Below are positions 53,913 through 62,869 of a DNA stretch of 64,000 nt, in pieces. The notes below the pieces were generated by a model that did no database searches, had not been told where the DNA came from, and saw nothing but the letters and a program-made list of their open reading frames with translations. The position numbers were made by a program, and so were the translations under genes. Within the stretch, counting starts at the first letter, position 1, and each line of letters starts with the position of its first letter. Source of the DNA: Sphingopyxis sp. H115 (lineage in GTDB: Bacteria > Pseudomonadota > Alphaproteobacteria > Sphingomonadales > Sphingomonadaceae); NCBI RefSeq assembly GCF_001468465.1, contig NZ_LNSA01000007.1:96375-160374 (forward strand), read 5' to 3'.

Positions 53913-54572
53913 TCAGAGCAGGGCGCCCTGCGGGCGCGCGCTTGGCGGCAGCTTGCCGCTGCGCCACAGATCGTCGGTGTGCTCGACGATGAAACCCTCG
54001 CTCGGCGGGGGCGGACGGAACTGGAAACCGATGACGTCCTTGATCGAACCGTGGAGCCAGCGCTCATATTCATGGGGCAAGAGCAGCACGGGCATGCGGT
54101 CGTTGTAAGGATGAACGAGGCTGTTCGCGTCCATCGTCATGCCGGCATAGACCGGACCCATCTCGGGGCTGTTCCTGGCAAAGCCCGCCCAGGCCATGAT
54201 CGGCTGGCCTTCCGCCGAGAACCAGCTGCGCCTCTTCTCGCCGGGCGCTCCATTGGGATTGGCGAAATGCGTGAGCGGGATGAGGCAGCGATATCTGGGC
54301 TCCACCACGAGCCCCTCCCACATCGGGTTGGTGAGGTCGGCGACGAGGCCGATGCGACCCGGCGGATCGCCGCGCCGCCGCATCTCGCGAGTGTGGCGCG
54401 GGAAGCCCCAGAGCATCTGGCGGAGATACCGGCGCCCGTTGGCCTCATGAACGACGAGGCCCGGGCACGCCTCGATCGTTTCCGATGGCACCGCGATGTC
54501 GGTGAAGCCGCCCGTGCCGAAATGATCGGCGACGTCGGCTGCGGTGGCGGCGAGGGTGTAGAGGCGGCTCAT
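53913..54572 (-). CDS. SRAP-like paralogue lacking the catalytic residues
   Basis: A 219-residue SRAP fold closely parallel to the next gene (MLWGFPRHTREMRR; RYRCLIPLTHFA; NDRMPVLLLPHEYERWLHG), but every catalytic position is changed. Residue 2 is Ser (MSRLYTLAAT), the NAR motif is absent (LTNPMWEGL), the FAE glutamate is FAN, and the IHDRMP histidine is YNDRMP. The length and fold core are otherwise intact, with no frameshift, so it is a pseudoenzyme rather than a decayed gene. It may bind DNA or regulate its neighbour. Confidence 0.85.
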   Translation of the reverse strand: MSRLYTLAATAADVADHFGTGGFTDIAVPSETIEACPGLVVHEANGRRYLRQMLWGFPRHTREMRRRGDPPGRIGLVADLTNPMWEGLVVEPRYRCLIPLTHFANPNGAPGEKRRSWFSAEGQPIMAWAGFARNSPEMGPVYAGMTMDANSLVHPYNDRMPVLLLPHEYERWLHGSIKDVIGFQFRPPPPSEGFIVEHTDDLWRSGKLPPSARPQGALL

Positions 54573-54970
54573 CGATAAGGCGTCACGCGAAGATTTTGGT
54601 CCATTGATCGACTTCTACCGCGAAACGCGCCGGATCGAAGCCGATTCTGTCACCGGTCGCGACGAGCGCGGCGCTGGCGCCCGCGGCGTCGCGCGAACGA
54701 AGATTTCAAGTCGCCCAACTATCAATTGTGAACGCTGGCTTATTGTCAATTTTAATAGTTATGTCCAGAAACGGATATATCTCGCGTTGACAACATAACG
54801 CACTAATTTTCAAATGTTTCGAGGGTCGCTTTGGAATCGACTCCACTATCGTAAAGAAGGGTCGCCGAATTATCTCATCGAGAACGACTCAAATACTGCG
54901 ATTGCGGAGCCATCATCGAGATACCTGAAATAGCAGGGGCTCGATTTCAATTGAATGAAGGATATGCGAT
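54573..54970. promoter_or_regulatory. A/T-rich promoter region of the secreted-peptide locus
   Basis: About 400 bases without a gene, clearly A/T-richer from 54710 to 54960 than the surroundings. A consensus -35 TTGACA lies at 54787-54792, with a weak -10-like TCAAAT 17 bases later (54810-54815). AAGGA at 54958-54962 is the SD of the peptide gene. It is divergent from the SRAP genes. Confidence 0.4.
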
Positions 54971-55150
54971 ATGCAGAACGCTCTGATGGAATTGACGTTG
55001 CAAGAATTGGATTGCGTTTATGGCGGGGACGGCGAGCAAGGCCCACCCAATATTCCGCCGACGCCTCCGGGTGGCAATCCAGGTGGCCCGGTCGGGCCTT
55101 TTCCGCCTCAGCCTCCGCGGCCGACACCGATTATCATAATCAAGTTCTGA
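54971..55150 (+). CDS. Secreted Pro/Gly-rich peptide precursor with double-glycine leader
   Basis: A 59-residue precursor. Residues 1-19 (MQNALMELTLQELDCVYGG) are a textbook double-glycine leader: hydrophobic L--E-L--V-GG spacing, with the C39-peptidase site after Gly19. The 40-residue remainder has 15 prolines and 7 glycines in PPxP, PPQPP and GGNPGG-like groups, and closes with a hydrophobic run of four Ile and Lys-Phe. AAGGA lies eight bases before ATG 54971. It directly precedes the S9 peptidase, HlyD and C39-ABC genes. Export and trimming by the C39 exporter is expected; bioactivity is inferred. Confidence 0.75.
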   Translation: MQNALMELTLQELDCVYGGDGEQGPPNIPPTPPGGNPGGPVGPFPPQPPRPTPIIIIKF

Positions 55151-55180
55151 TCCGATAGTATCGTGGGAGTTTCACGCGAC

Positions 55181-57247
55181 ATGATAAGGGGGACTCCCAC
55201 GGTGCGCCTTTCGCCTTCGACCAGGAAAGTTCTGAACGGCTGCGGTCTATTCTTGGCTTTTGTGAGTTCTCTCGCGTCAGCTCAGCAAGACAGCGGCACG
55301 CAATGGAAATCCGAGGTTGCTCGACTGGTCTCGGGGCTCGATCAGCGCGCCGTGCTTTTCGATGGAGAAGGGCGCGGATTCCAATTTTCCGTCGTTGGCG
55401 ATGAAATCCACCTATTCGCGGCAGGGACTAGAGGCGATCCAGTTGGAACCACTGTCTTTGACCGCCCGATAACGCGGTTGAACAGCGCAGCGTCGAGTCC
55501 CGGGCTTCGCTACTTGCCATCGGCTGGCAATACCATGCTGGCTTGGTTTTATGAGGATGGGAAGACGATCCTCCTTTCCTTCGAGCTGCGGGCGGGACGG
55601 CACCTATCCAAGACGGTTGCCATTGAAGGTTATATTTATCCGACGGCCTACTCGGACGGTTCAATAGGAGGCTTCTCGGGTGGGCCTTGGAAAATGCAAT
55701 TCGACGTCGCGAAGGTAACTGACGCGGGGCTTGTCCCCGCCAGCGGCAACATCATGACGCCCCCCGGCGCGCCAGTTTACGTCATCGGCAATGCGGAGGC
55801 ATCGCATGGCGACTCGATTATAAGGACGACGGCTTTCGCCAATTGGAGCGACGGCGACACAAAATATATTACCCAGCTCTCATCCGATGGCCTCAGTCGG
55901 GTATTCCGGCACTCTGATGCTTATGCGCCATTAGAATTGCTACCGAATAACGAGCTGATGATGCTCGACGCTTCAGAATGCCTGCTCAAATCACCCGCGG
56001 AAACCACCGATGCAGAATCGCGGAGCGAGCAAATCTGTTCCTCCAATATCGTAGCCGTGGCCCTGCCTGGCAATGGCGGCGCAATCGATACGGCGGCGAA
56101 GCGCACGATACGCCGATTTGCTGCTCCCGACCTCTTGCTGGCGACAACAAATCCAGCCAGCCTAAGCGATAAGTCTTCGATCAGCTTAATTGGCGATCTG
56201 GTGTTCACCGTATCGCGAAATGCCAAGGGGCCTCATTTAGACTGGGTCTCAATCACCGATCCGGCGCGCGGAGGACGGCTTGATCTTGAGGCGTCGGCAG
56301 GTGACAATATCTCCATTCTGCATCGCGATGACTTTTCGGGCCATCTGCAACTCGCTGTCGACGGTTTTCTTTCGCCGTTGAAATTTGTCAGCATCGCAAT
56401 CGGAAAAGGTGGCAATTCAGACCCGTATGTCGGCGATATCGTCAAAGTTCGTCCGCCGACGTTTGCAGCGGAAAAGTTCAGCGTCTCGCCCATCGGAAGC
56501 GAAGCTGGCGGAGTTTCGGCGCTTCTCGTCTCCCAGGCGCCATCGCCCCACGGCAGGACATGCCGCGGTCGCGCGCTGATAGAGGTTTACGGCGGCTATG
56601 GCGTTACGACCCATTTGGACTATCTGACCAGCTATGGTCCCTACTGGCTGGAGCGAGGCAACAGCTACATTGCAGCTTTCGTGCGCGGTGGTGGCGACAT
56701 GGGAGAGCAAGGCTATCGCCAAGGTATAAATGGGCATTTTACGGCATCCGTCGATGATCTCATTGCTATTGCAAAGGAAGCTCGGAAACGCGGTTGCTCG
56801 GATGTCACGGTCAAAGGAGCGAGCCACGGCGGCAATCTTGCCGCGCTTGCCGCGCTAAAGGCACCGGACAGCATCGACCGCGCCATCATCGACGAGTCGC
56901 CTCTCGACCTTGCGCGTGGACTAACTGCCGGTAGTTTCGATGCGAGCATCTATCCGACATTTCAGGATGAGGCCGCCAAGACTGCCTTCATGCGGCAGGC
57001 GTCGCCGCTTTCAGTCGTCGAACAATTTAAGTCGAAACGCCAGCCGTCGTTTCTTCTGCTCTATGGCGGTCGCGATGAAATCGCTCCTTCCTATCACGGA
57101 GAAGCGTTTGCGAAAGCCGCGAGGCAAAAGGGGATCGAGGTCGAATTGATAATTGACCCCAACCTTGCTCATGGCCCTCCGACGTCAGTCGACGGATATG
57201 CGGAACAAATGAGCCATATATTGTCATTCGCCAACCGTGGTCGATGA
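55181..57247 (+). CDS. Exported S9 prolyl-oligopeptidase-like peptidase
   Basis: A 688-residue protein with a signal peptide (VLNGCGLFLAFVSSLASA). Its N-terminal half is beta-propeller-like. The C-terminal hydrolase has the triad in family order: Ser548 in VKGASHGGNLAAL, Asp632 in LLYGGRDEIAP and His664 in DPNLAHGPPTS. S9 enzymes cut after proline; sphingomonad lasso-peptide isopeptidases (AtxE2 type) are S9 proteins of nearly this length with a signal peptide. Here it follows a proline-rich peptide gene by 30 bases, so that peptide is its likely substrate (inference). ATG 55181 follows GGGAG; GTG 55163 is an alternative. Confidence 0.85.
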   Translation: MIRGTPTVRLSPSTRKVLNGCGLFLAFVSSLASAQQDSGTQWKSEVARLVSGLDQRAVLFDGEGRGFQFSVVGDEIHLFAAGTRGDPVGTTVFDRPITRLNSAASSPGLRYLPSAGNTMLAWFYEDGKTILLSFELRAGRHLSKTVAIEGYIYPTAYSDGSIGGFSGGPWKMQFDVAKVTDAGLVPASGNIMTPPGAPVYVIGNAEASHGDSIIRTTAFANWSDGDTKYITQLSSDGLSRVFRHSDAYAPLELLPNNELMMLDASECLLKSPAETTDAESRSEQICSSNIVAVALPGNGGAIDTAAKRTIRRFAAPDLLLATTNPASLSDKSSISLIGDLVFTVSRNAKGPHLDWVSITDPARGGRLDLEASAGDNISILHRDDFSGHLQLAVDGFLSPLKFVSIAIGKGGNSDPYVGDIVKVRPPTFAAEKFSVSPIGSEAGGVSALLVSQAPSPHGRTCRGRALIEVYGGYGVTTHLDYLTSYGPYWLERGNSYIAAFVRGGGDMGEQGYRQGINGHFTASVDDLIAIAKEARKRGCSDVTVKGASHGGNLAALAALKAPDSIDRAIIDESPLDLARGLTAGSFDASIYPTFQDEAAKTAFMRQASPLSVVEQFKSKRQPSFLLLYGGRDEIAPSYHGEAFAKAARQKGIEVELIIDPNLAHGPPTSVDGYAEQMSHILSFANRGR

Positions 57248-58509
57248 AACCGACCATCGCCGCTGTCCCCAAGGCATTTCCCTTCTTGTTTCGTCACCAA
57301 GCCCTTTCCCGGCGCATTGATCGCCTTTCGGGCGATGTCGCAATTGCAGTGCCGATATCATGGCAGAGCATCGGCTATCTGCTCTTCGTCGGCGTGGCGG
57401 TTGCGGTCGCGTTCTTGTCGCTTGCGAGCTATTCGCGGGTCGAAACCGTTGCCGGCACGATCACGCCCGACAAGGGCGTTGCCACAATCCTGCCAACACG
57501 CGGCGGCGTCATTGCCTCCTTGTCGGTTCGCGACGGTCAAACGGTCGAGGCGGGCACCGAGCTTGCGTCGATCCGCGCCGAGGAAGATAGCGCAAGCGGT
57601 GTTTCGACGGCGGCGCAGATTGCGGCAGCCGTCGACAATCAGGACACCAGCCTCGCCGCACAAATGACCGCCGCTTATGCCGCGTCGGACGCCCAACTGC
57701 GCCAACTGGCCGCGCAGCGCTCCGGCCTCACCGCCGAGATCAGCCAACTCCAATCGCAGATCGGCTTGCAGCGCGACCTCATCGAATCGGCACAGAAGGA
57801 TTATGACCGCGCGAGCACCATCGCTGCGCGCGGTTTCATCAGCCAACGCGACTTGCAGGTGCGCGAAGAGACGCTGCTTGCTCGGCGACAAGGCCTGTCG
57901 CAATTGACGCAATCGCTCGCGGCGAAACATTCCGCCGTTGCGGAAGCCGAGCGGAGCGCGGCGCAGGTGAGCGCCCAGGCACGGGCGCAACATGCCAGCC
58001 TCGCAGCGAGCCGTGCCGAAGTTGCGCAGCAGGCAGCCAGCACGGCGGGATCACGCGCTTACGTCTTGCGTGCCCCTGTCGCGGGCAAGGTCACGGCGCT
58101 AACCGCGCGCATTGGACAGCCCGTCAGCACCCAGACGCCGCTGATGACCATCGTGCCGGCGGGATCGGTGCTGCGCGCCGAGCTGGCGGTGCCGAGCGCC
58201 GCAATCGGCTTTGTGAAGCCTGGGCAGACGGTGCGCCTGTCGGTCGATGCTTTTCCCTATCAGCGTTTCGGGACGGTGACGGGGAAGATTCTGACCGTCG
58301 CGACGAGTTCGATTGGAACCGCCGGTCCCAATGGAACGACCATTCCCGTTTATCCGGTCATGGTGGCGCTCGACGAGGCGGCGGTGTCGGCGTTCGGCCG
58401 AGACCAACCGCTGGTACCGGGGATGACGCTGACCGGGCGCATCGTGACCGAAAAGCAAAGCGTGCTGACATGGCTGTTCGAGCCCTTGTTCGCCGTGCAA
58501 CGGCGGTAG
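57244..58509 (+). CDS. HlyD-family periplasmic adaptor of the peptide exporter
   Basis: A 421-residue membrane-fusion protein. It has one N-terminal membrane helix (about 44-66, LLFVGVAVAVAFLSLASYS), a lipoyl-like beta segment (LPTRGGVIASLSVRDGQTVE), a long Ala/Gln coiled hairpin (about 120-270), and the return segment YVLRAPVAGKVTALTARIG with TIVPAGSVLRAEL. It bridges the ABC exporter to an outer-membrane channel in type I secretion. Its ATG overlaps the peptidase stop by four bases (ATGA). Confidence 0.92.
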   Translation: MKPTIAAVPKAFPFLFRHQALSRRIDRLSGDVAIAVPISWQSIGYLLFVGVAVAVAFLSLASYSRVETVAGTITPDKGVATILPTRGGVIASLSVRDGQTVEAGTELASIRAEEDSASGVSTAAQIAAAVDNQDTSLAAQMTAAYAASDAQLRQLAAQRSGLTAEISQLQSQIGLQRDLIESAQKDYDRASTIAARGFISQRDLQVREETLLARRQGLSQLTQSLAAKHSAVAEAERSAAQVSAQARAQHASLAASRAEVAQQAASTAGSRAYVLRAPVAGKVTALTARIGQPVSTQTPLMTIVPAGSVLRAELAVPSAAIGFVKPGQTVRLSVDAFPYQRFGTVTGKILTVATSSIGTAGPNGTTIPVYPVMVALDEAAVSAFGRDQPLVPGMTLTGRIVTEKQSVLTWLFEPLFAVQRR

Positions 58510-58518
58510 AGGCGCTTC

Positions 58519-60639
58519 ATGCTCGATCTTGGTTTTTTCACGCGCGCGCGGGTGCGCCTCGTTCGCCAGACCGAGATAGCCGAATGCGGCCTTGCATCGC
58601 TGACGATGGTAGCTGGCTATCACGGCCTCGACATCGACCTCGGCACGATGCGCCGCCGCTTCGCGCCCTCGCTACGCGGCGCAGCGCTGCGTTCGCTGAT
58701 CGGGCTCGCCGACAGGATCGGGTTGACCCCGCGCGCGGTCAAGCTGCCGCTCGAACAGCTCGGCAATCTGCACGTTCCCTGCATCCTGCACTGGGACATG
58801 AACCATTATGTCGTGCTCGAGCGAGTGAAAGGCGACCGCGCGCTGGTCCACAACCCCGATGGACGTTCGACGTGGATGCCGATGGCAGAGGTCTCGAACC
58901 ACTTCACCGGCGTCGCGCTCGAACTTCGGCCGAGCGACAATTTTGAGACCGGAAAGCAGCGCGAGCGGCTGAAATTGTCGCAGCTCTGGCGGCGCATGAC
59001 AGGCATGAAGCGCGCCCTCGCGCAGGTGCTCGTGCTCAGTCTCGTGCTGCAGGCCTTCGTGCTTGCCTCGCCCTATTATATGCAGATTGCGATCGACAAT
59101 GCGCTGCCCGCACTCGACAAGGATCTGCTCACCGTCCTCGCGCTCGGCTTCGGGCTATTCACGCTGATCAACGCGGCGGCGACGCTGCTGCGCTCGTTCG
59201 TGCTGCTCGTCGCGGGCACGACACTCGGGTTCGGGCTCGCGTCGAACATTGCGCGACGCCTGTTCCGCTTGCCGATCGACTGGTTCGAGAAGCGGCATGC
59301 AGGCGATATACTCTCGCGCTTCCAGTCGATCCTGCCGATCCAGAATATGCTGACACAAGGCGCGGTTGCCGCGCTCGTCGATGGCGCAATGGCGATCCTG
59401 ACCTTGGCGCTGATGGTCTGGTACAGTCCGCTGCTCACCTTCGTCGCGCTAGTCGCCTTCGCCCTCTACGGTATTGTGCGCTTCGTCTCCTTCTCCTTCG
59501 AGCGCGAAGCCCAGGAGGCGGCGATCATCGCCGGCGGCAAGGAGCAGACGATGCTCATCGAAACGCTGCGCGGCATGACGACGCTGCGCCTGTTCGGCCG
59601 CGAGACGTTGCGCCACGCCCTCTGGCAGACGCGGCTCACCGACGCCGTCAACGCCGACGTACGCGTCGCGCGCATCGCCATCTGGCAGCAGACCGCGAAC
59701 GTCCTGATCTTCGGGATCGAGAATATCGTCACCATCTGGCTCGCGATCGGCTTCGCGATCGACGGCGCCGGGTTCAGCGTCGGCATGGTCTTTGCGTACT
59801 TGGCCTACAAGACCCAGTTCATTCAGAAGGCGGCAGCACTGATCGACCAGGGCATCGCGTTCAAGATGCTCGGGCTGCACCTTGAGCGCCTGTCGGACAT
59901 TGCGCTCTCCGAGGAGGACAAGAGCTTCGGGGCCAGCGCCGGCATCGAGACGGGCCTCAAGGGCCGGATCGAACTGCATGAAGTTTTCTATCGTTACGCT
60001 CCGAGCGATCCGCTCGTCCTTGAAGGCGTCAATCTTACCGTAGAGCCCGGCGAGCATGTCGCGATTACCGGCCCGTCGGGCGGCGGCAAATCGACGCTGG
60101 TCAAGCTGCTGCTCGGGCTCGTTGAGCCTGATAGCGGCGAGGTGCTGGTCGATGGCCTGCCGCTCGCGCGTTTCGGCTACAAGAGCTTTCACGAGCAGGT
60201 TGCGGCGGTGTTGCAGGAGGACAGTCTGTTCGCCGGCACGCTCGCCGACAATATCGCGCTGTTCGACGAATCGGTCGATAGGGAGCGCGTCGTCGCTTCA
60301 GCCGTGGCGGCGTCGATCCACGACGACATAGCCCACATGCCGATGCAATATGAAACGCTGGTCGGCGAGATGGGATCAACGCTATCGGGTGGTCAAAAGC
60401 AGCGCATCTTGCTCGCGCGCGCGCTTTACCGGCAACCCAAAATCCTTATCATGGACGAGGGCACCGCCCATCTAGACGCGGCGCACGAACAAGCGGTCAA
60501 CGCCGCCATCGGCGCGATGGGCATCACCCGCATCATCATCGCGCACCGCAGGGAAACGATCGAGATTGCCGAACGCATTCTCGTGATGATCGCGGGGAAG
60601 CTTCACGAAATTTCGCGAGATGAACTTCCGCCCCGGTAG
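58519..60639 (+). CDS. Peptidase-containing ABC transporter (C39, bacteriocin-type)
   Basis: A 706-residue exporter that cleaves the leader and pumps the peptide. The N-terminal C39 peptidase is intact: Cys23 in RQTEIAECGLASLTM, His96 in WDMNHYVVLE and Asp114 in VHNPDGRSTW. Six membrane helices (about 165-440) follow. The ATPase then shows Walker A GPSGGGKST (about 518-526), the signature LSGGQKQR and Walker B ILIMDEGTAHLD. It starts nine bases after hlyD. This is a PCAT, the partner expected for a double-glycine precursor. Confidence 0.95.
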   Translation: MLDLGFFTRARVRLVRQTEIAECGLASLTMVAGYHGLDIDLGTMRRRFAPSLRGAALRSLIGLADRIGLTPRAVKLPLEQLGNLHVPCILHWDMNHYVVLERVKGDRALVHNPDGRSTWMPMAEVSNHFTGVALELRPSDNFETGKQRERLKLSQLWRRMTGMKRALAQVLVLSLVLQAFVLASPYYMQIAIDNALPALDKDLLTVLALGFGLFTLINAAATLLRSFVLLVAGTTLGFGLASNIARRLFRLPIDWFEKRHAGDILSRFQSILPIQNMLTQGAVAALVDGAMAILTLALMVWYSPLLTFVALVAFALYGIVRFVSFSFEREAQEAAIIAGGKEQTMLIETLRGMTTLRLFGRETLRHALWQTRLTDAVNADVRVARIAIWQQTANVLIFGIENIVTIWLAIGFAIDGAGFSVGMVFAYLAYKTQFIQKAAALIDQGIAFKMLGLHLERLSDIALSEEDKSFGASAGIETGLKGRIELHEVFYRYAPSDPLVLEGVNLTVEPGEHVAITGPSGGGKSTLVKLLLGLVEPDSGEVLVDGLPLARFGYKSFHEQVAAVLQEDSLFAGTLADNIALFDESVDRERVVASAVAASIHDDIAHMPMQYETLVGEMGSTLSGGQKQRILLARALYRQPKILIMDEGTAHLDAAHEQAVNAAIGAMGITRIIIAHRRETIEIAERILVMIAGKLHEISRDELPPR

Positions 60640-60818
60640 ACCTTCGTGAAATACGGTGAAGCCAGCGAAGGGGCAACTGAGCGAAATGCCTAATGGCGCG
60701 CGTTCATATCGCGATCTCAAGGGAGCAGACGCCGCCGCAGAGGCAGAAGGCGCGGCAGACGACATCGAGACCGCAGCTTGGACGGCCGAAATGCCGAACA
60801 GCGCAGGACCGTGGCGGC

Positions 60819-61841
60819 TCACCGTCCCGCCATCCGGTCGGCATCGACGACGGCGCGCGCGAAATCCTGCGGTGCTTCCTGCGGCAGATTATGCCCGATG
60901 CCGCCCTCGCTCGTCCGGTGCTCATAAGCGCCGGTAAATTTGGCGCGATAATCCTGCGGCTGGGGATGCGGCGCGCCATTGTCGTCGCCTTCGAGCGTGA
61001 TCGTCGGCACCGCGATCGTCGGAAAGGTCGCGAGCTTCGCTTCGATCGCATCATAACGTGCTTCGCCTTTGGCAAGACCCAGCCGCCAGCGATAATTGTG
61101 GATGCTGATCGCGACATGATCGGGGTTGTCGAGCGCCGCTGCCGATCGCGCGAACACCGCCTCGTCGAACGCCCAGTGCGGTGACGCCGTTTTCCAGATC
61201 AGCCTCGCGAATTCACGCGTGTTGGCGGCATAGCCCTGCCGCCCCCGTTCGGTCGCGAAATAATATTGATACCACCAGCGCCGCTCGGCCTCGGGCGACA
61301 GTGGCTTGGCACCCGCTGCCTGGCTGCCGATCAGATAGCCGCTGACCGACACAAGCGCGCGGACGCGTTCGGGATGCAGGGCCGCGAGGATGCACGCAGT
61401 CCGCGCGCCCCAGTCGCACCCGCCGACAATCGCCTGGCTGATCCCGAGCGCATCGAGAAAGTCGATAGCGTCCATAGCGAGAGCCGCCTGCTGCCCGTTG
61501 CGCAGGGTGACATCTGACAGAAAGCGTGTCGCGCCATAGCCGCGCAGATAGGGCACAAGAACGCGGTAGCCCTGCGCCCCCAATATCTGCGCGGCATCGG
61601 CATAGGTATGGATGTCATATGGCCAGCCGTGGATGAGCAGCACCGGCGCACCGCTCGCGGGGCCGACTTCCGCATAGGCGATATCGAGCAAGCTCGTGCG
61701 GATATGCTTGAGCGGCCCGAAGTCGGCAGGCGCGGCCGCAATCGTGGGCTCGGGAACCGCAAGAACCATGATCGCAGCGGATCCGGCCAGCGCCTGCGCC
61801 AGGAAGCCGCGTCGATCGGTGTTCTGAAACCGGGGCATCAT
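60819..61841 (-). CDS. Tat-exported alpha/beta-hydrolase (epoxide hydrolase-like)
   Basis: A 340-residue hydrolase with a twin-arginine signal (TDRRGFLAQALAGSAAI). The HGWPYDIHTY oxyanion loop is followed by GGCDWGART, where the nucleophile is Asp as in epoxide hydrolases and haloalkane dehalogenases, and by a late His in GGIGHNLPQEAP. ATG 61841 is next to AAGGAG; a second ATG at 61838 has slightly better spacing. It is the third gene of the TetR operon, 16 bases after the oxidoreductase gene. Confidence 0.88.
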   Translation of the reverse strand: MMPRFQNTDRRGFLAQALAGSAAIMVLAVPEPTIAAAPADFGPLKHIRTSLLDIAYAEVGPASGAPVLLIHGWPYDIHTYADAAQILGAQGYRVLVPYLRGYGATRFLSDVTLRNGQQAALAMDAIDFLDALGISQAIVGGCDWGARTACILAALHPERVRALVSVSGYLIGSQAAGAKPLSPEAERRWWYQYYFATERGRQGYAANTREFARLIWKTASPHWAFDEAVFARSAAALDNPDHVAISIHNYRWRLGLAKGEARYDAIEAKLATFPTIAVPTITLEGDDNGAPHPQPQDYRAKFTGAYEHRTSEGGIGHNLPQEAPQDFARAVVDADRMAGR

Positions 61842-61857
61842 CGTCTCCTTTGTTTCA

Positions 61858-62820
61858 TCAGGGAATGAGCAGCAGCTTGCCGGTGCTCCGGCGGCTTTCG
61901 ATGTCGGCATGCGCGCGCGCCGCATCGGCAAGCGGATAGACACCGCCTATTTCGGCGCGCAGCTTTCCGTCCATAATCCATTGGAATAATTGCGCTGTGC
62001 GTTCGCGTAGCAATGCGGGCGTCGGTATGTGGTCGGAAAAGACCGCATAACCGAGCTTGATACTCCTCGGCAGGCTCATGATGTCGATGGGCCCCGGTCC
62101 GCCGAGCACCGGCCCAAACCAGCAGAAGGTGCCCGAGCGCCGGAGCGAAGCGAGCGAGTCCGCGAATGTCGCGGGACCGGAGCCGTCGAAAACGACGTTC
62201 ACGCCCCCGTTGCCAGTCAGCGCAAGGACGCGGTCCGCGAAATTCCCCTCGGCATCGACGATGACATGGTCGGCGCCAGCGCTGCGCGCTGCTTCGACTT
62301 TCGCCGCGCTCGACACGCGCCCGATTACCGTGCCGCCGCGCAGCTTGACGATCTGCGTGAGCAGCATGCCGAGACCGCCCGCCGCGGCATGGACGAGCGC
62401 GATGTCACCGGGCTGCACCGGATAGAAGTCGGTTGCAAAGTGGCTGGCGGTCAGGCCCTGCATCATGATTGCCGCCGCCGTGCGGTCGTCGATCGCGTCG
62501 GGAATCCGAACGAGGGCGTCCTCCGGCACCTCGAGCTGCTCGGCATAGCTTCCGGGCGCATACACCCACGCGACGCGATCACCGATCGCAAGGCCGGTAA
62601 CGCCCTCGCCGAGCGCCACTACGCGTCCGGCGCCTTCGACGCCGATCACTTTGGGGTCGGGGACATCGGTCCAGGCCATCCCGCGGCGCACCCCGATGTC
62701 CATGAAATTGACGCCCGCGGCGGCGATCTCGACGACTACATTCCCCGGACCAGGCGCTGGCCTGGGGACGTCGACCAGGTCGAGGCCGCCATTAGGCGAT
62801 GTCATTGCAATGGCTTTCAT
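61858..62820 (-). CDS. Zinc-free quinone oxidoreductase (MDR family)
   Basis: A 320-residue medium-chain reductase: VVVEIAAAGVNFMDIGVRRG, GVEGAGRVVALGEGVTGLAI, GDRVAWVYAPGSYAEQLEV and the NADPH loop LVHAAAGGLGMLLTQIVKLR with GRVSSAAKVEAARSAGAD. The zinc ligands of alcohol dehydrogenases are absent, as in Qor. ATG 62820 follows AAGGAAG; the ten residues upstream in frame are not family-like. It is preceded by a TetR-type operator and is probably repressed by the adjacent regulator. Confidence 0.92.
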   Translation of the reverse strand: MKAIAMTSPNGGLDLVDVPRPAPGPGNVVVEIAAAGVNFMDIGVRRGMAWTDVPDPKVIGVEGAGRVVALGEGVTGLAIGDRVAWVYAPGSYAEQLEVPEDALVRIPDAIDDRTAAAIMMQGLTASHFATDFYPVQPGDIALVHAAAGGLGMLLTQIVKLRGGTVIGRVSSAAKVEAARSAGADHVIVDAEGNFADRVLALTGNGGVNVVFDGSGPATFADSLASLRRSGTFCWFGPVLGGPGPIDIMSLPRSIKLGYAVFSDHIPTPALLRERTAQLFQWIMDGKLRAEIGGVYPLADAARAHADIESRRSTGKLLLIP

Positions 62821-62832
62821 TTCATCTTCCTT

Positions 62833-62849
62833 ATTGAATGATCGTTCCA
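62833..62849. promoter_or_regulatory. TetR operator copy upstream of the oxidoreductase gene
   Basis: On the minus strand TGGAACG-N4-TTCAAT, matching the 63456-63472 site at 14 of 17 positions. It is an imperfect palindrome with the GAAC/GTTC-type core, and sits 13-29 bases before ATG 62820, where a bound repressor would block transcription. Confidence 0.6.
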
Positions 62850-62869
62850 AAAGTGATCAAAAAAGGGGA

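Noticed and set aside
54955..55158. 67-codon frame overlapping the peptide gene
   Set aside because: It uses a different frame from the double-glycine leader; its product has no features, while the leader frame fits the SD and the neighbouring exporter.
60656..60937. 93-codon frame between the ABC exporter and the hydrolase gene
   Set aside because: Its second half is antisense to the hydrolase and the first ~55 codons have no known features or leader motif; too weak to call a second peptide gene.
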